Below, piece after piece: positions 45,439 through 55,279 of a stretch of DNA of 64,000 bases. This DNA comes from Methanospirillum stamsii (lineage in GTDB: Archaea; Halobacteriota; Methanomicrobia; Methanomicrobiales; Methanospirillaceae). The notes below the pieces were generated by a model. It had not been told where the DNA came from and ran no database searches. It saw only the letters and a list, made by a program, of their open reading frames with translations. Numbering within the stretch: position 1 is the stretch's first letter; each line of letters starts with the position of its first letter. Location: assembly GCF_003173335.1 (NCBI RefSeq), contig NZ_QGMZ01000014.1:1-64000 (forward strand). Reading direction: 5' to 3'. The position numbers and the translations under genes are program-made.

Positions 45439-47070
45439 ATGGAGAGAAAAATAGTAACATTAATGTTGATCTTGGTCTTTGTGGGTATTACCGCTACTCC
45501 GGTTATGGGTGAATGGTCATTACCTGGAGGATACTGGCTGAAATACCTTTCAACAGAAGAATGGGAGGTTTTTAATCTCACGGCAATGTTTGAAACCATC
45601 GATTCTCTGGATGAGAAAACAAAAAACGGTATTCCACTGACTCCAGGAATTACTGGTAAAGGATATATTTTTTACGGAACCGGCTATGATGACGGTTGGG
45701 TGGATATCATTTCACCAGGAGTCTATCATCTGACTGATGATCTTCACGTGTTCACATCGGATTATGGAATCCGAATATCTGCTCCCCGTGATATCCTGCT
45801 TAATGGGAATACCTATGGAATTATCAATGAACGAGCGAATAGATCCGGAACAGTAGGAATTGATATTACAAAAAATGCTACCGGGGCGACTGTTCTTGGC
45901 TTTGGCAGATCTGATGTCGGGATAACTGGTTTTGAAGACGGTATTTTATCCAAAGCATCTCCTGTTATCATTAGCAGAATGCAACTATCCAGAAATGATG
46001 TTGGTATCAATTCATACGGGATTTCCAGCATCATTACCGGAAATACTATCCGGAAAAATAGTATCGGACTGAACCTCTCTGGTCATGTAGGATTGATATT
46101 TGGAAATTCTCTCGATGAAAATACTGATGGAATCCTAACAAATGGAAGTACATACATCATTGCCAGAAACCATGTTGAAAACAGTGGGAAAGGTATAGAG
46201 ACAACTGGAAGTTCGATTCTCATCGCTGATAATTCTCTGGTAGGAGATAAAAACGGTATCATATCATCAGGAAGTTCAATTGATAATCAGGCGAACCTTA
46301 TTGAGTATACTGAATATGGAATTAATGCTACAGGTAGTTCAATAAACATAGCCGGAAATAGCATTTCAATGAGTGAAAATGGGATTTTTTCATCCGGTAG
46401 TTCAGCTAACATTGTTGAAAATGTCCTTAGCATGAATAAAGCAGGGATTATATCACGTGGAGCGTCTACGAATATCCAGATGAACAACCTCTCTTCTAAC
46501 GATGTTGGAATCATCTCAACCGGGCATTATGCGGCAATCATGAACAATCTTGCTCATCAGAATGGTATTGCAATACAAGCTACCAATTATTCGGTAGATA
46601 CCTTGCAAAACTGGAACTATATTTCTGAAAGCAGAGATATTGATGTTGCAATTATTGGAGATGTTAAGCCTGAGGATGAATCACTTTCATTCCTTTCTTC
46701 ACTTGTAATATCTGATATTAGTATGCCTGATGGAGCCTTACCCGGAGAAAACACCACCTTGAACATATCTTTTACAGATAAGAGCGATCCCCCTCTATCG
46801 GAAGGAACGAAGATAACTCTCTCTCCAGGAAGTACTATTGCAAAGAATATGGGACTCATCGAAGGAACGCTTAAAAATGGGACTGTCCAAATGAATCCGG
46901 TAATTACCATACCTGCCCAAAATGGAACCTATGAATATTCCTTTATCCCTGAACGGGTAAAAATAAAATCCGGAAATCCGCTCCTCGTACATGCAGGACC
47001 GTTCATCCTGTTTACGATTACTGTTGGAGATGATGTTACCCTGAACCTTGTCCGGAGAAAACATCTGTAA
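45439..47070 (+). CDS. Second secreted beta-helix surface protein
   Basis: A 543-residue exported protein with a signal peptide (IVTLMLILVFVGITATPVMG). A right-handed beta-helix of about 15 turns carries repeats such as GISSIITGNTIRKNSIGLNL and SSINIAGNSISMSENGIFSS. The C-terminal domain resembles that of the larger surface protein at 16.9-19.6 kb (GALPGENTTLNISFTDKSDP versus ATPGSSANLFITLENNGQIS), so the two are related. It has no Thr/Pro stalk. It is divergent from the secreted-protein/polyferredoxin unit. Confidence 0.75.
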   Translation: MERKIVTLMLILVFVGITATPVMGEWSLPGGYWLKYLSTEEWEVFNLTAMFETIDSLDEKTKNGIPLTPGITGKGYIFYGTGYDDGWVDIISPGVYHLTDDLHVFTSDYGIRISAPRDILLNGNTYGIINERANRSGTVGIDITKNATGATVLGFGRSDVGITGFEDGILSKASPVIISRMQLSRNDVGINSYGISSIITGNTIRKNSIGLNLSGHVGLIFGNSLDENTDGILTNGSTYIIARNHVENSGKGIETTGSSILIADNSLVGDKNGIISSGSSIDNQANLIEYTEYGINATGSSINIAGNSISMSENGIFSSGSSANIVENVLSMNKAGIISRGASTNIQMNNLSSNDVGIISTGHYAAIMNNLAHQNGIAIQATNYSVDTLQNWNYISESRDIDVAIIGDVKPEDESLSFLSSLVISDISMPDGALPGENTTLNISFTDKSDPPLSEGTKITLSPGSTIAKNMGLIEGTLKNGTVQMNPVITIPAQNGTYEYSFIPERVKIKSGNPLLVHAGPFILFTITVGDDVTLNLVRRKHL

Positions 47071-47982
47071 TGGGACAATTTTTGTCTCATTTTCTGGACG
47101 CAGAGGGAGAAAATTTTAAAATTTTTTTGACACCTTACCAATAACAATTCCTGGATTGCTCAATCATCCAGAATATTTCTTCCAGGTGACGATGGGAAAA
47201 GATTTGTTTTGGAATCAGGTTATCCGGGTAATACAAAGGAGGGAGGAAGGATCTTTATCTGTAGTAACTATTATTTGTTGGAATGGTTTTCTTGAATATT
47301 CATACAGTTATTGGCCCTGCCTATTGAAACAAATCACACCCACCTATTGGAATTTACCTGGACCATTCCAGCAATTAGTGTAGTCATCCATATTAATCTG
47401 ATAAGCGGAATTACACTGATGTCGGCGGAAGGCGGCGGAAAGGTTCCGCTATCTAAATCTCCGCCCGTTTTAGAATTGGCCCTAGGGGGTGGCTCTGTTT
47501 GTTCATTTTTTCTGAGTTGGCGGAACGGCGGAAGGTTCCAGGTACACAGTCATATGAGATCCCTGGTTCGTGTGTGCTCTGTAAATCCCAACTCTTCCGC
47601 CTACTATAATAAAAAATTAATTTATTATAATATTTAGTAGAATAAGCCTTATTTCGGTCTTCGTTACCCGGCGGAAAGTTCCGCCAGCTTTCCGCCGCCT
47701 TCCGCCAATCCGCCGGGATCATCAAACTGATCATCTCTTTGGTTTCGTCCATATTCGGGAACAACCGGAAACAACATTCCGGAATAACCGTGTTCTGAAT
47801 CAATCGGTCTTTGATAATTTTTGGATAGACAAATAGATATTAAAAACAAGTAGTCGCTTGCGAAGTAATTTTCAGTATTGAAAAGGACATTATTGGAAAT
47901 CTGGATATATTATCCATTTCTTAATGAGTCAGTGTGTAAAAAGTAACATCGTAACAACAAAACATTCAGAAAAAAGATTTAG
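47071..47982. other. Gene-free stretch holding the GGCGGAA element
   Basis: About 910 bases with no credible gene. Its central 290 bases hold nine copies of GGCGGAA or its complement (see the repeat entry). The surrounding sequence is AT-rich, with an AAAATTTTAAAATTTT-like run near 47109. No transposase remnant or RNA gene is recognised apart from the tRNA that follows. Confidence 0.5.
47424..47706. repeat. GGCGGAA inverted-repeat cluster
   Basis: GGCGGAAGGCGGCGGAAAG at 47424-47442 has its exact reverse complement at 47688-47706. Between them, GGCGGAA occurs also at 47519, 47527 and 47670, and TTCCGCC at 47595 and 47679; two more TTCCGCC are in the right arm. Short hairpins form, for example GGCGGAA-AG-TTCCGCC at 47670-47685. 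The centre has an AT-rich dyad at 47601-47640 (CTACTA ... TAGTAG). The base composition differs sharply from the flanks. Confidence 0.85.
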
Positions 47983-48066
47983 CGCCGAAAGGGAGATTTG
48001 AACTCCCGAGGTGTTACCACCAGTGGTTTTCAAGACCACCGCCTTCCCGGACTAGACTATCTCGGC
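47983..48066 (-). tRNA. tRNA-Ser with anticodon UGA
   Basis: Read on the minus strand, the acceptor GCCGAGA pairs with TTTCGGC, followed by discriminator G. The anticodon arm is GTGGT-CTTGAAA-ACCAC with anticodon TGA, which reads UCA serine codons. A long variable arm (GGTGGTAACACC) and the T arm GGGAG-TTCAAAT-CTCCC follow, as expected for a class II serine tRNA. The 3' CCA is not encoded. About 84 bases; no intron is seen. Confidence 0.93.
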
Positions 48067-48164
48067 TCCCTATACATCTCTGCATGTGTCACATAAAAAC
48101 TATTCCTAAGATACCGATCAATACCCGTATATTCTTACACATTTTACCCTAAAGCAGAGGGATC

Positions 48165-48914
48165 ATTCTGCATTCATCAGTCACGGTAACCGGAATCGAG
48201 GGTCTTCCCCTGATTCAAAAAGGTGATGACCTTCCCCAGTTGATTAGCGAGAGATGCGCTCTTGAAAACGGGGATATCATCTGTATTGCAAGTACGATAA
48301 TATCAAAAGCAAAAGGATACAGTCGGTCCCTGTGCGATGTATCGCCCGGGCAGCAGGCAACCCATATTGCATCAGTAACCGGCGAGGACCCCCGGTTTTT
48401 GCAGGTAGTATTGGACCAGGCCTGTGATGTTCTGGTTGAAACTCCATTCACGCTTACTGAGCTCCCCTTCGGTCATGTCGGCGTCAGGTCCGGAGTTGAT
48501 GCAAGTAACGTGGAAGATGGCCTTGTTATCGTTCTCCCTCCTGACCCAATGAAGGAAGCGAAAGAGGTAAGGGAGAGCCTTCTCCGGATAACCGGAAAAG
48601 AGTGTGGGGTCATCGTGACCGACACCTGTGGCCGATCATTTCGCCGGGGTCAGACCGGTCATGCAATCGGCTGGAGCGGTATGACTGCCATTCGGGATTT
48701 CCGGGGAGATACTGACCTGTTCGGAAGAACACTTGAAATTACCGAAGAAGCAGTAATAGATGAAATATCCGGATTTGCAAATCTAATCATGGGAGAGAGT
48801 AACAATGGTATCCCTGCAGTTCACTTCCGGGGAATTCCAAAATGGACAGGGCATGACAATATCTACTTCAGACCTGAAGAAGACATCATCAGAAAAGCCC
48901 TGAAAAAAATGTGA
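48165..48914 (+). CDS. cofE: Coenzyme F420-0:L-glutamate ligase, non-standard start
   Basis: CofE adds gamma-linked glutamates to F420-0 with GTP, finishing the hydride carrier of methanogenesis. The protein shows GDIICIASTIISKAKGYSRS, AIGWSGMTAIRDFRGDTDLF and TDTCGRSFRRGQTGHAIG. The conserved N-terminus SVTVTGIEGLPLIQKGDDLP lies upstream of the first usual start, a TTG at 48240. Between a TAA at 48150 and that TTG the frame holds no ATG, GTG or TTG. A GAGGG site at 48157-48161 points to ATT 48165 or CTG 48168 as the start. About 249 residues from ATT. Confidence 0.88.
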   Translation: MLHSSVTVTGIEGLPLIQKGDDLPQLISERCALENGDIICIASTIISKAKGYSRSLCDVSPGQQATHIASVTGEDPRFLQVVLDQACDVLVETPFTLTELPFGHVGVRSGVDASNVEDGLVIVLPPDPMKEAKEVRESLLRITGKECGVIVTDTCGRSFRRGQTGHAIGWSGMTAIRDFRGDTDLFGRTLEITEEAVIDEISGFANLIMGESNNGIPAVHFRGIPKWTGHDNIYFRPEEDIIRKALKKM

Positions 48915-48922
48915 GAACAAAT

Positions 48923-49084
48923 TTAGAAACTAACCATATTCAGGACGAAGATGGCAACACCACATACAACCGCAGTAGCTAACACCGCGTACGGGCTGAT
49001 GTGGACTGCCCGCCGGTCTTCACTGTCATAATAATTGACGAGACCAGCAGATGAGATTAATCGTCCACCTGCTTTTTTTGCCAT
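48923..49084 (-). CDS. secG: Preprotein translocase subunit Sec61-beta
   Basis: A 53-residue protein: MAKKAGGRLISSAGLVNYYD, then RRAVHISPYAVLATAVVCGV and a tail. This is the archaeal Sec61-beta (SecG) pattern: a basic Gly-rich N-terminus, a short cytosolic loop with YYD/E, and one C-terminal membrane helix. It binds the side of the SecY/E channel. It is convergent with cofE, 8 bases between the stops. Confidence 0.9.
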   Translation of the reverse strand: MAKKAGGRLISSAGLVNYYDSEDRRAVHISPYAVLATAVVCGVAIFVLNMVSF

Positions 49085-49135
49085 AATCTATATCTGACCG
49101 CTGAATTATATAAAAGACAAGGCCGGCAATTTAAC

Positions 49136-50167
49136 ATGATTCATGAGTATTCAGTATCGGGGACTGCTCTGACCGGAGAAGATTTAGAGGCGCGGGATGT
49201 TACGATTGTTGTTGAAGATGGCATCATCACGGCGATAGAAGAGGAAAACAAGGTCTCTCCATATTGGATCTGTCCTGCTTTTTTTAATTCGCACACTCAT
49301 ATCGGCGATACGGTCGCGATGGATGTCCCCTGTAATGGAACCCTAGAAGAACTGGTAACCCCTCCGGATGGATTAAAACATCAGATCCTGGCACAAACAT
49401 CCCGAAGTCATCTCATTACAGCCATGCAGAATACGATGCATGAGATGATCCATTCGGGAACCGCTGGTTTTGCAGACTTTCGCGAGGGAGGACCGGAGGG
49501 GGTGAGTGCTCTTAAGGAAGCATCCCGTGATCTATCTGTAACTCCAGTTATACTCGGGAGAAATGGTGGAGAAATGTACGCTGAGGGAGCTGGAATCAGT
49601 AGCACCCGGGACACTACTTCCTGGTCTGAAGTTGCTCATCGTATGAAAAATGAAAAAAAGATAGTTGGTATCCATGCCGGTGAAAGAGATCCTGAAGATG
49701 TTGATACCGCTCTTTCTGCAGACCCGGACTTTCTGGTCCATTGTACTCATGCAACAAAAAAACAGATTCGAGAAATTGCCGATCGTGATATACCGGTAGT
49801 AATCTGCTGCAGATCTAATTTTCTTCTTGAGGTAACACAGGGTATGAGTCACCCGCCTGTTCATGAAATGATGGATGCCGGCGTCAGAATCCTGATTGGG
49901 ACAGATAACGCCATGTTTGTACAGCCAGACATGATGCAGGAGATAGCATTTGTTCATACGGTATACCATGTACCTGCACAAACTTTGCTCGTATCAGCAA
50001 CAAGCGGGTTTTCTCCCGGAGGCATATCTCACACCATAAAAAAGGGGAATAAAGCATCCTTTTTTGTATTGGATACTTCATGGGGGAATTTACACCATTC
50101 CCGCGATATCAAATCCACCATTGTAAAGAGAGCTCCAACGGGCCATTTTTGCGCAAGAATTTTTTAG
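49136..50167 (+). CDS. Amidohydrolase, chlorohydrolase/deaminase type
   Basis: A 343-residue metal-dependent hydrolase of the amidohydrolase superfamily. The metal motif is NSHTHIGDTV near residue 53. Further ligands lie in VGIHAGERDPEDV and HCTHATKKQ, and the catalytic Asp is in IGTDNAMFVQPD. The overall pattern resembles cytosine, guanine or S-adenosylhomocysteine-type deaminases, but it is shorter than most. The substrate is unknown. It is divergent from Sec61-beta with about 50 bases between the starts. Confidence 0.8.
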   Translation: MIHEYSVSGTALTGEDLEARDVTIVVEDGIITAIEEENKVSPYWICPAFFNSHTHIGDTVAMDVPCNGTLEELVTPPDGLKHQILAQTSRSHLITAMQNTMHEMIHSGTAGFADFREGGPEGVSALKEASRDLSVTPVILGRNGGEMYAEGAGISSTRDTTSWSEVAHRMKNEKKIVGIHAGERDPEDVDTALSADPDFLVHCTHATKKQIREIADRDIPVVICCRSNFLLEVTQGMSHPPVHEMMDAGVRILIGTDNAMFVQPDMMQEIAFVHTVYHVPAQTLLVSATSGFSPGGISHTIKKGNKASFFVLDTSWGNLHHSRDIKSTIVKRAPTGHFCARIF

Positions 50168-50209
50168 GTTAAGTCCAAACTAATGTGGAAGCTATTTTAA
50201 GGGGTGTGT

Positions 50210-50638
50210 ATGTACAACACAATTCTTGTTGCAATTGATGGTTCAGTTATCAGTGAAAAGGCATTTTCAGATGCCATAGAGCAGGCTATCGCATGGAAAG
50301 CAGATCTTCACGCAGTCTACGTTGTTGAATCAGGATTATTCTCTGATATCCCGGTAGACAGCAAGCTGGAAATTATGTATAGTCTGCTTGAGCAGGAAGG
50401 AAATACCGCACTTGAAAAAATCAAGGAAATCGCCCAGAAAAAGAATGTAACCGTAACCACTCATTTTGAGCAGGGACATGCAGGTGATACCATTCTTTCA
50501 ACCGCGGAAAAAATCAACGCTGATTTAATTGTTATGGGTTCGCACGGAAAGAGTAACATTGACCGGATATTAATTGGCAGTGTAAGTTCATTTGTGGTAG
50601 AACACAGCAAAGTCTCAGTGTTGGTGGTGAGATCATAG
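50210..50638 (+). CDS. Universal stress protein, single UspA domain
   Basis: A 142-residue UspA protein: MYNTILVAIDGSVISEKAFS with the first nucleotide motif, and LIVMGSHGKSNIDRILIGSV with the G-2x-G-9x-G(S) motif. ATG 50210 is preceded by AAGGGGTG. A GTG two codons upstream is a less likely start. The CBS-domain gene begins on the last base of its stop codon (TAGTG), so the two are coupled. Confidence 0.9.
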   Translation: MYNTILVAIDGSVISEKAFSDAIEQAIAWKADLHAVYVVESGLFSDIPVDSKLEIMYSLLEQEGNTALEKIKEIAQKKNVTVTTHFEQGHAGDTILSTAEKINADLIVMGSHGKSNIDRILIGSVSSFVVEHSKVSVLVVRS

Positions 50639-51501
50639 TGGCAGTCCCGCTGGTATCAGACTACATGACGACTGATGTCGTCTCCGTGGAGATACCCGGA
50701 AACCGGGATGATGTGCTTAAAATTTTAAAAAGAACCGGTATTAGTGGAGTTCCGGTACTTAAAGATGGCAAACTGGTTGGAATAATTACCCGTAAGGATC
50801 TTCTCCATAAACCTGAAGAGAACCAGCTTGCTCTGCTGATGACTCCAAACCCTCTTACCATTCGTCATGATGCACCCCTGACAGAAGCAGCCCGGGTAAT
50901 GCGAAAGTTAAATATTCGCAGACTTCCTGTTGTCGATGAATCGAATAAACTGGTAGGACTTATCAGCGTGGCCGATCTGGTCCTTGCAATCGCCAGAATG
51001 AAGATAGAAGACGAAATAAAAGATGTCTATACCAGTCCTACCTTTGCTCTCTGGGAAGAAACACCCCTGCCTCTTGTTGGCAGAATTATGGAAATATCGG
51101 GATTTGAAGCCATACCTATCCTGAGCAAAGAGTCAAAATTACAGGGCATAATTTGCGAGCGTGATCTCATCCGCTGCGCAATGATTGAAGATTCAGTGGA
51201 GACATCTGATCTTTCCACAACCGGAACAGATGACGATGAATGGACCTGGGAAAGTATCCGCGATGTGCATCATATCACCTATGGCATTTCCCGTGTCCAG
51301 CTTCCAAACCGGCCGGTAAAAAATGCGATGATTACCAATGTCGTGATGGTACCGCCAAATGCAGAAGTAAGTGAATGTGCCCTGAAAATGAAACGGGCCA
51401 GAGTAGATCAGCTCCCCATAGTAAATGGAGATAATCGTCTGATTAGCATGCTCTTTGACAGGGAACTTATTAAAGTTCTCCTGAATGAAAAATATCAATA
51501 A
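50638..51501 (+). CDS. Protein with four CBS domains
   Basis: A 287-residue protein starting at GTG 50638. Four CBS modules are seen: VSDYMTTDVVSVEIPGNRDD, ALLMTPNPLTIRHDAPLTEA, a third around LWEETPLPLVGRIMEISGFE, and VKNAMITNVVMVPPNAEVSE. CBS pairs bind adenine nucleotides and sense energy state. The coupling with UspA suggests a nucleotide-sensing unit. No enzyme domain is attached, so it is probably a regulator. Confidence 0.9.
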   Translation: MAVPLVSDYMTTDVVSVEIPGNRDDVLKILKRTGISGVPVLKDGKLVGIITRKDLLHKPEENQLALLMTPNPLTIRHDAPLTEAARVMRKLNIRRLPVVDESNKLVGLISVADLVLAIARMKIEDEIKDVYTSPTFALWEETPLPLVGRIMEISGFEAIPILSKESKLQGIICERDLIRCAMIEDSVETSDLSTTGTDDDEWTWESIRDVHHITYGISRVQLPNRPVKNAMITNVVMVPPNAEVSECALKMKRARVDQLPIVNGDNRLISMLFDRELIKVLLNEKYQ

Positions 51502-51593
51502 AAAACTTTAAATTATTGCAGGTTATTTGTAACTAAGGCATTTTTGCTTCTGCAATACTTTCGTATTTTTTCTAATTATTCCTGGAGTCCATT

Positions 51594-52223
51594 ATGGTCG
51601 AACAGAGCGATACAATGAAAGGTACAACAACTGTCGGAATTGTTTTTGAGTCCGGTGTTGTACTTGCAAGTGAAAAACGGGCAACAATGGGTTACCTTAT
51701 TTCAAACAAGACAGCCAAGAAAATATACCAGGTCGCACCCCGTATCGGACTTACTACTGCTGGTGGTGTTGGCGATGCGCAACAACTTGCACGTCTTATG
51801 ACCGTTGAGGCAAACCTCTATGAAATCCGGCGAGGAAAGCGGATAAGTGTTCAGGCAGCTTCAACTCTTCTTTCCAACGTACTTCATGGAAACCGGATGT
51901 ATCCATTCTATGTACAACTGCTCATCGGTGGTGTGGATGAAACAGGTCCGGTTCTTTTCTCAGTTGATGCAGTCGGAGGATCCGGCAGGGAAGATGGTAT
52001 TGTTGCCACCGGTTCAGGATCGCCCATGGCCTATGGTGTTCTTGAGGACAGGTATGTCTCCGGAATGGATGAGAAATCCGCAGTAGAACTTGCAATTCGT
52101 GCACTGCGTTCTGCTATCAAACGTGATGCAGGATCAGGAGAAGGAATGGCAGTTGTAGTTATTACTCCGGATTCTTACCGCGAACTAACCGATGAAGAAA
52201 TTAGTGTTTTGACACCAAATTAG
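51594..52223 (+). CDS. psmB: Proteasome beta subunit
   Basis: The catalytic beta subunit of the archaeal 20S proteasome. The 209-residue precursor has a 10-residue propeptide (MVEQSDTMKG) cut before Thr11, which becomes the N-terminal nucleophile in TTTVGIVFESGVVLASEKRA. The supporting residues in EKRATMGYL and the SGSGSPMAYGVLEDRY-type region follow. The alpha subunit is not in this window. The fttA gene follows after 55 bases on the same strand. Confidence 0.95.
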   Translation: MVEQSDTMKGTTTVGIVFESGVVLASEKRATMGYLISNKTAKKIYQVAPRIGLTTAGGVGDAQQLARLMTVEANLYEIRRGKRISVQAASTLLSNVLHGNRMYPFYVQLLIGGVDETGPVLFSVDAVGGSGREDGIVATGSGSPMAYGVLEDRYVSGMDEKSAVELAIRALRSAIKRDAGSGEGMAVVVITPDSYRELTDEEISVLTPN

Positions 52224-52278
52224 AAAAATAAGACAATAGACTATTTTATATATTTTATTACTTTTTTAGGACGGTTTT

Positions 52279-54168
52279 ATGCTTATTGAGGAACGTCTCA
52301 AAGAGATTCAGGAAAAAATCAAAAAGAAACTCCCGAAAGGGATTACTGTTGCATCGGTTGAATTTGAAGGTCCGGAACTGGTCATATATACAGATGACCC
52401 GAAAACTTTTGCAGATCAGGATGATCTCATCAAAATATTAGCCCGGGACATCCGCAAGCGAATAGTTGTTCGTCCGACAATTCTGGAAGATCCGGAACGA
52501 GCTGCATCAGCGATTCGTCGTGTAGTAGGAGAGAATGGAGGTATCAGTGACATCTTTTTTGAAGCTGATACTGGAGAAGTGTTAATCGAGGCTGAAAAAC
52601 CAGGTGTTGTCATCGGGAAAAATGGGGCCACTTTGCGGGATATCACCCGTGAGATTGGATGGACTCCGAAGGTTGTAAGAACCCCTCCGATTGAGAGCAG
52701 CACGGTAAAGCAGGTACGACAGTATTTACGTGCCGCCCATCAGGAACGAAAAGAACTTCTTAAGAGAATTGGACGAAGGATCCACCGGGATGTCATTTCA
52801 AAGGATCAGTGGATTCGTGTTACTACACTTGGATGTTGTCGTGAGGTAGGAAGAGCAGCATTTTTACTCTCTACTCCGGAAAGCAGGGTTCTGATTGATT
52901 GCGGTGAGAAACCAGGTAATCTTGATTCTAACCCATATCTGTATGTCCCGGAAATCCACCCTCTTACCCAACTGGATGCTGTAGTGCTCACTCATGCCCA
53001 CCTGGATCATTGTGCATACGTTCCACTTCTGTATAAATATGGATATGAAGGCCCGGTGTATTCAACTCCTCCGACCCGTGATCTTGCTGCAATGCTTCAA
53101 CTTGACTATCTTGATGTGGTGAACAAGGAAGGAAAACCAATCCCTTATTCATCAAACGAGGTCAAGGAATATATCAAACATTCAATTGTGCTAAATTATG
53201 GCTGTGTAACTGATATTGCACCAGATATTAAACTGACTTTCCATAACGCCGGACATATCCTGGGATCCGCAATTGCTCATTTCCATGTGGGAGACGGTCT
53301 TTATAATGTAGCCTTCACTGGTGACCTTCATTATGGGAAGAGCCGTCTCTTCAATGCAGCAGTAAATCATTTCCCAAGACTTGAAACCATGTTCATGGAA
53401 TCTACCTATGGTGGGGCCCAGGACATGCAGCCTTCCCGGAATGATGCAGAAGAGCAACTATACGAAGTATTTCGTGAGGTTCTCGGCCGGGGTGGAAAGA
53501 TCATCATTCCGGCATTTGCAGTCGGACGTTCACAGGAAGTCATGCTTGCCATTGAGGAAGGAATGCGCCTTGAGAAATTCCCACAGGTCAAGGTCTATCT
53601 TGATGGTATGATCAAAGAAGCAACTGCAATACACACGACCTATCCGGAATATCTCAATTCCGAATTACGAAATCTGATATTCAAAGAAGGACACAATCCC
53701 TTCCTGGCTGAGTGTTTTGAACAGGTTGATTCCCAGGAGAAACGTGAGCGGGTTATTACCGGAGAACCCTGTGTTATCATCACTACCAGCGGTATGCTGA
53801 ATGGTGGTCCGGTCATGGAATACCTGCGAAATCTTGCTGATGATGAGCGGAACTGTCTGGTATTTGTTGGTTATCAGGCTGACGGTACACTTGGCCGAAG
53901 AATTCAGAAAGGATGGCGTGAAATTCCTATCGGTAACCGCGAAACAATCATTGTAAATCTGGATTGTATCACCGTCGACGGGTTCTCTGGTCACTCTGAC
54001 CGCCGTCAACTGATGAATTTTGTTTCACATATGCAACCAAAACCAGAAAAGATTTTCACAATCCATGGTGATGAAAACAAGACCATCGATCTTGCCAGCT
54101 CAATTTACAAGAAATTACATATTCAGACTACATCTCCCATGAATTTGGAGACATACCGGCTTATCTGA
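52279..54168 (+). CDS. fttA: Beta-CASP ribonuclease and transcription termination factor FttA (aCPSF1)
   Basis: The 629-residue FttA/aCPSF1 cuts nascent RNA and ends transcription in archaea. Residues 1-140 hold two KH-type RNA-binding modules ([20 protein letters not shown]). The metallo-beta-lactamase part has [12 protein letters not shown] near residue 240, [14 protein letters not shown] and [13 protein letters not shown]. The beta-CASP part has [36 protein letters not shown] and the C-terminal [13 protein letters not shown]. All metal ligands look intact. It sits behind psmB. Confidence 0.95.
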   Translation: MLIEERLKEIQEKIKKKLPKGITVASVEFEGPELVIYTDDPKTFADQDDLIKILARDIRKRIVVRPTILEDPERAASAIRRVVGENGGISDIFFEADTGEVLIEAEKPGVVIGKNGATLRDITREIGWTPKVVRTPPIESSTVKQVRQYLRAAHQERKELLKRIGRRIHRDVISKDQWIRVTTLGCCREVGRAAFLLSTPESRVLIDCGEKPGNLDSNPYLYVPEIHPLTQLDAVVLTHAHLDHCAYVPLLYKYGYEGPVYSTPPTRDLAAMLQLDYLDVVNKEGKPIPYSSNEVKEYIKHSIVLNYGCVTDIAPDIKLTFHNAGHILGSAIAHFHVGDGLYNVAFTGDLHYGKSRLFNAAVNHFPRLETMFMESTYGGAQDMQPSRNDAEEQLYEVFREVLGRGGKIIIPAFAVGRSQEVMLAIEEGMRLEKFPQVKVYLDGMIKEATAIHTTYPEYLNSELRNLIFKEGHNPFLAECFEQVDSQEKRERVITGEPCVIITTSGMLNGGPVMEYLRNLADDERNCLVFVGYQADGTLGRRIQKGWREIPIGNRETIIVNLDCITVDGFSGHSDRRQLMNFVSHMQPKPEKIFTIHGDENKTIDLASSIYKKLHIQTTSPMNLETYRLI

Positions 54169-54172
54169 TCCC

Positions 54173-55279
54173 ATGGTCAGACCAGTATTTCTTTTTTTTG
54201 CAGTTTTTGTTATCATGGCATTATCAAATGCCATCGTACCTGTACTCCCTGACATTGCCGATGATCTGTCAGTTCAGACACTCATTTTTTCAGCATATTT
54301 TTTTGGTGCCATGATTGCAACACTTCCTTCAGGCATCGCAAGTGACCGTTATGGACAGGCACTGGTTATTCGGATTTCTCTTTGCATTGTCCTCGTATCC
54401 GGCCTGCTGATAAGCATTCTTCATGATCCTTTTGAACTGTTATTCTGGAGACTTGCTGAAGGAATAGGTTCTGGAATGTTTCTCTCTTCTGCTCTCTCCT
54501 GGATAAGTTACCAGTCTGATACGCTCCGAAACACCGGTTATTTCATGGCTTCACTGAATTTCGGGCTATTGGCCGGATTAATCGGCACCGGATGGCTGGT
54601 AATGGAATCCGGAGAATTGTATGTCGGGGTATGGGTCTTTACTCTGATGTGTGCAATGATAACCGCTTATACCCTTATATTTCCTGTATCTGAAGTTGGA
54701 GAAAAACTTTCCGTACCGGCAAAAATTCTCCTTTCAGAGACTGGCCATCAGATAATTCGCCAGTACCCACTCTGGTTTTCTGTCATTATTCTTTTGGGAT
54801 GTACCGGGTATGCCCAGGCAGTATTTCCGGAATTGTCTGGTGTCCAGGTTCATGAAATAAGTCTTGTTCTTGCTGCGATGAATTTTGCAACTATCATAAC
54901 CTCACTCCTCGCCCATCACCTGAAAACTGATCCGGTCATGCTCATCCGTGTATCTGCGATTATGATGATTCCGGTTCTTTTCACATTTCTGGAGTTTCCT
55001 TTCTCGGTTCTCATCATGGGGGCAATTGTCGGAGTTATCATGGTATCGCAGGTTGCGTATTTGTCCCTTGCAGAGGAACATCAGGGTATTGCAATGGGAC
55101 TCTTTTCAACCTTTAGTTACGGGGGGATGACTCTTATCCCTGCACTTGGGGGATTTCTGATTGAGAAAACTTCCTTTCATATATCTTCACTGATTATTGC
55201 TTTATGTGCTTTGGTAACTGCATTTATCATTGGCAGGTGTTCCTGCAAGGGTTTTATACTTCATGATAATTTCAGATGA
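54173..55279 (+). CDS. MFS transporter
   Basis: A 368-residue major-facilitator protein of about 12 helices, starting 5 bases after fttA. The loop-2 motif GIASDRYGQALVIRISLCIV fits the GxxxDRxGRR/K pattern. The N-terminus reads SNAIVPVLPDIADDLSVQTL. The substrate is unknown; the family includes drug and metabolite exporters. A methyltransferase gene overlaps its end by 17 bases, which could mean the exported compound is methylated. Confidence 0.85.
   Translation: MVRPVFLFFAVFVIMALSNAIVPVLPDIADDLSVQTLIFSAYFFGAMIATLPSGIASDRYGQALVIRISLCIVLVSGLLISILHDPFELLFWRLAEGIGSGMFLSSALSWISYQSDTLRNTGYFMASLNFGLLAGLIGTGWLVMESGELYVGVWVFTLMCAMITAYTLIFPVSEVGEKLSVPAKILLSETGHQIIRQYPLWFSVIILLGCTGYAQAVFPELSGVQVHEISLVLAAMNFATIITSLLAHHLKTDPVMLIRVSAIMMIPVLFTFLEFPFSVLIMGAIVGVIMVSQVAYLSLAEEHQGIAMGLFSTFSYGGMTLIPALGGFLIEKTSFHISSLIIALCALVTAFIIGRCSCKGFILHDNFR

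Noticed and set aside
47424-47706. GGCGGAA cluster as a CRISPR array
   Set aside because: Units are 7 bases, in both orientations, with irregular spacing.
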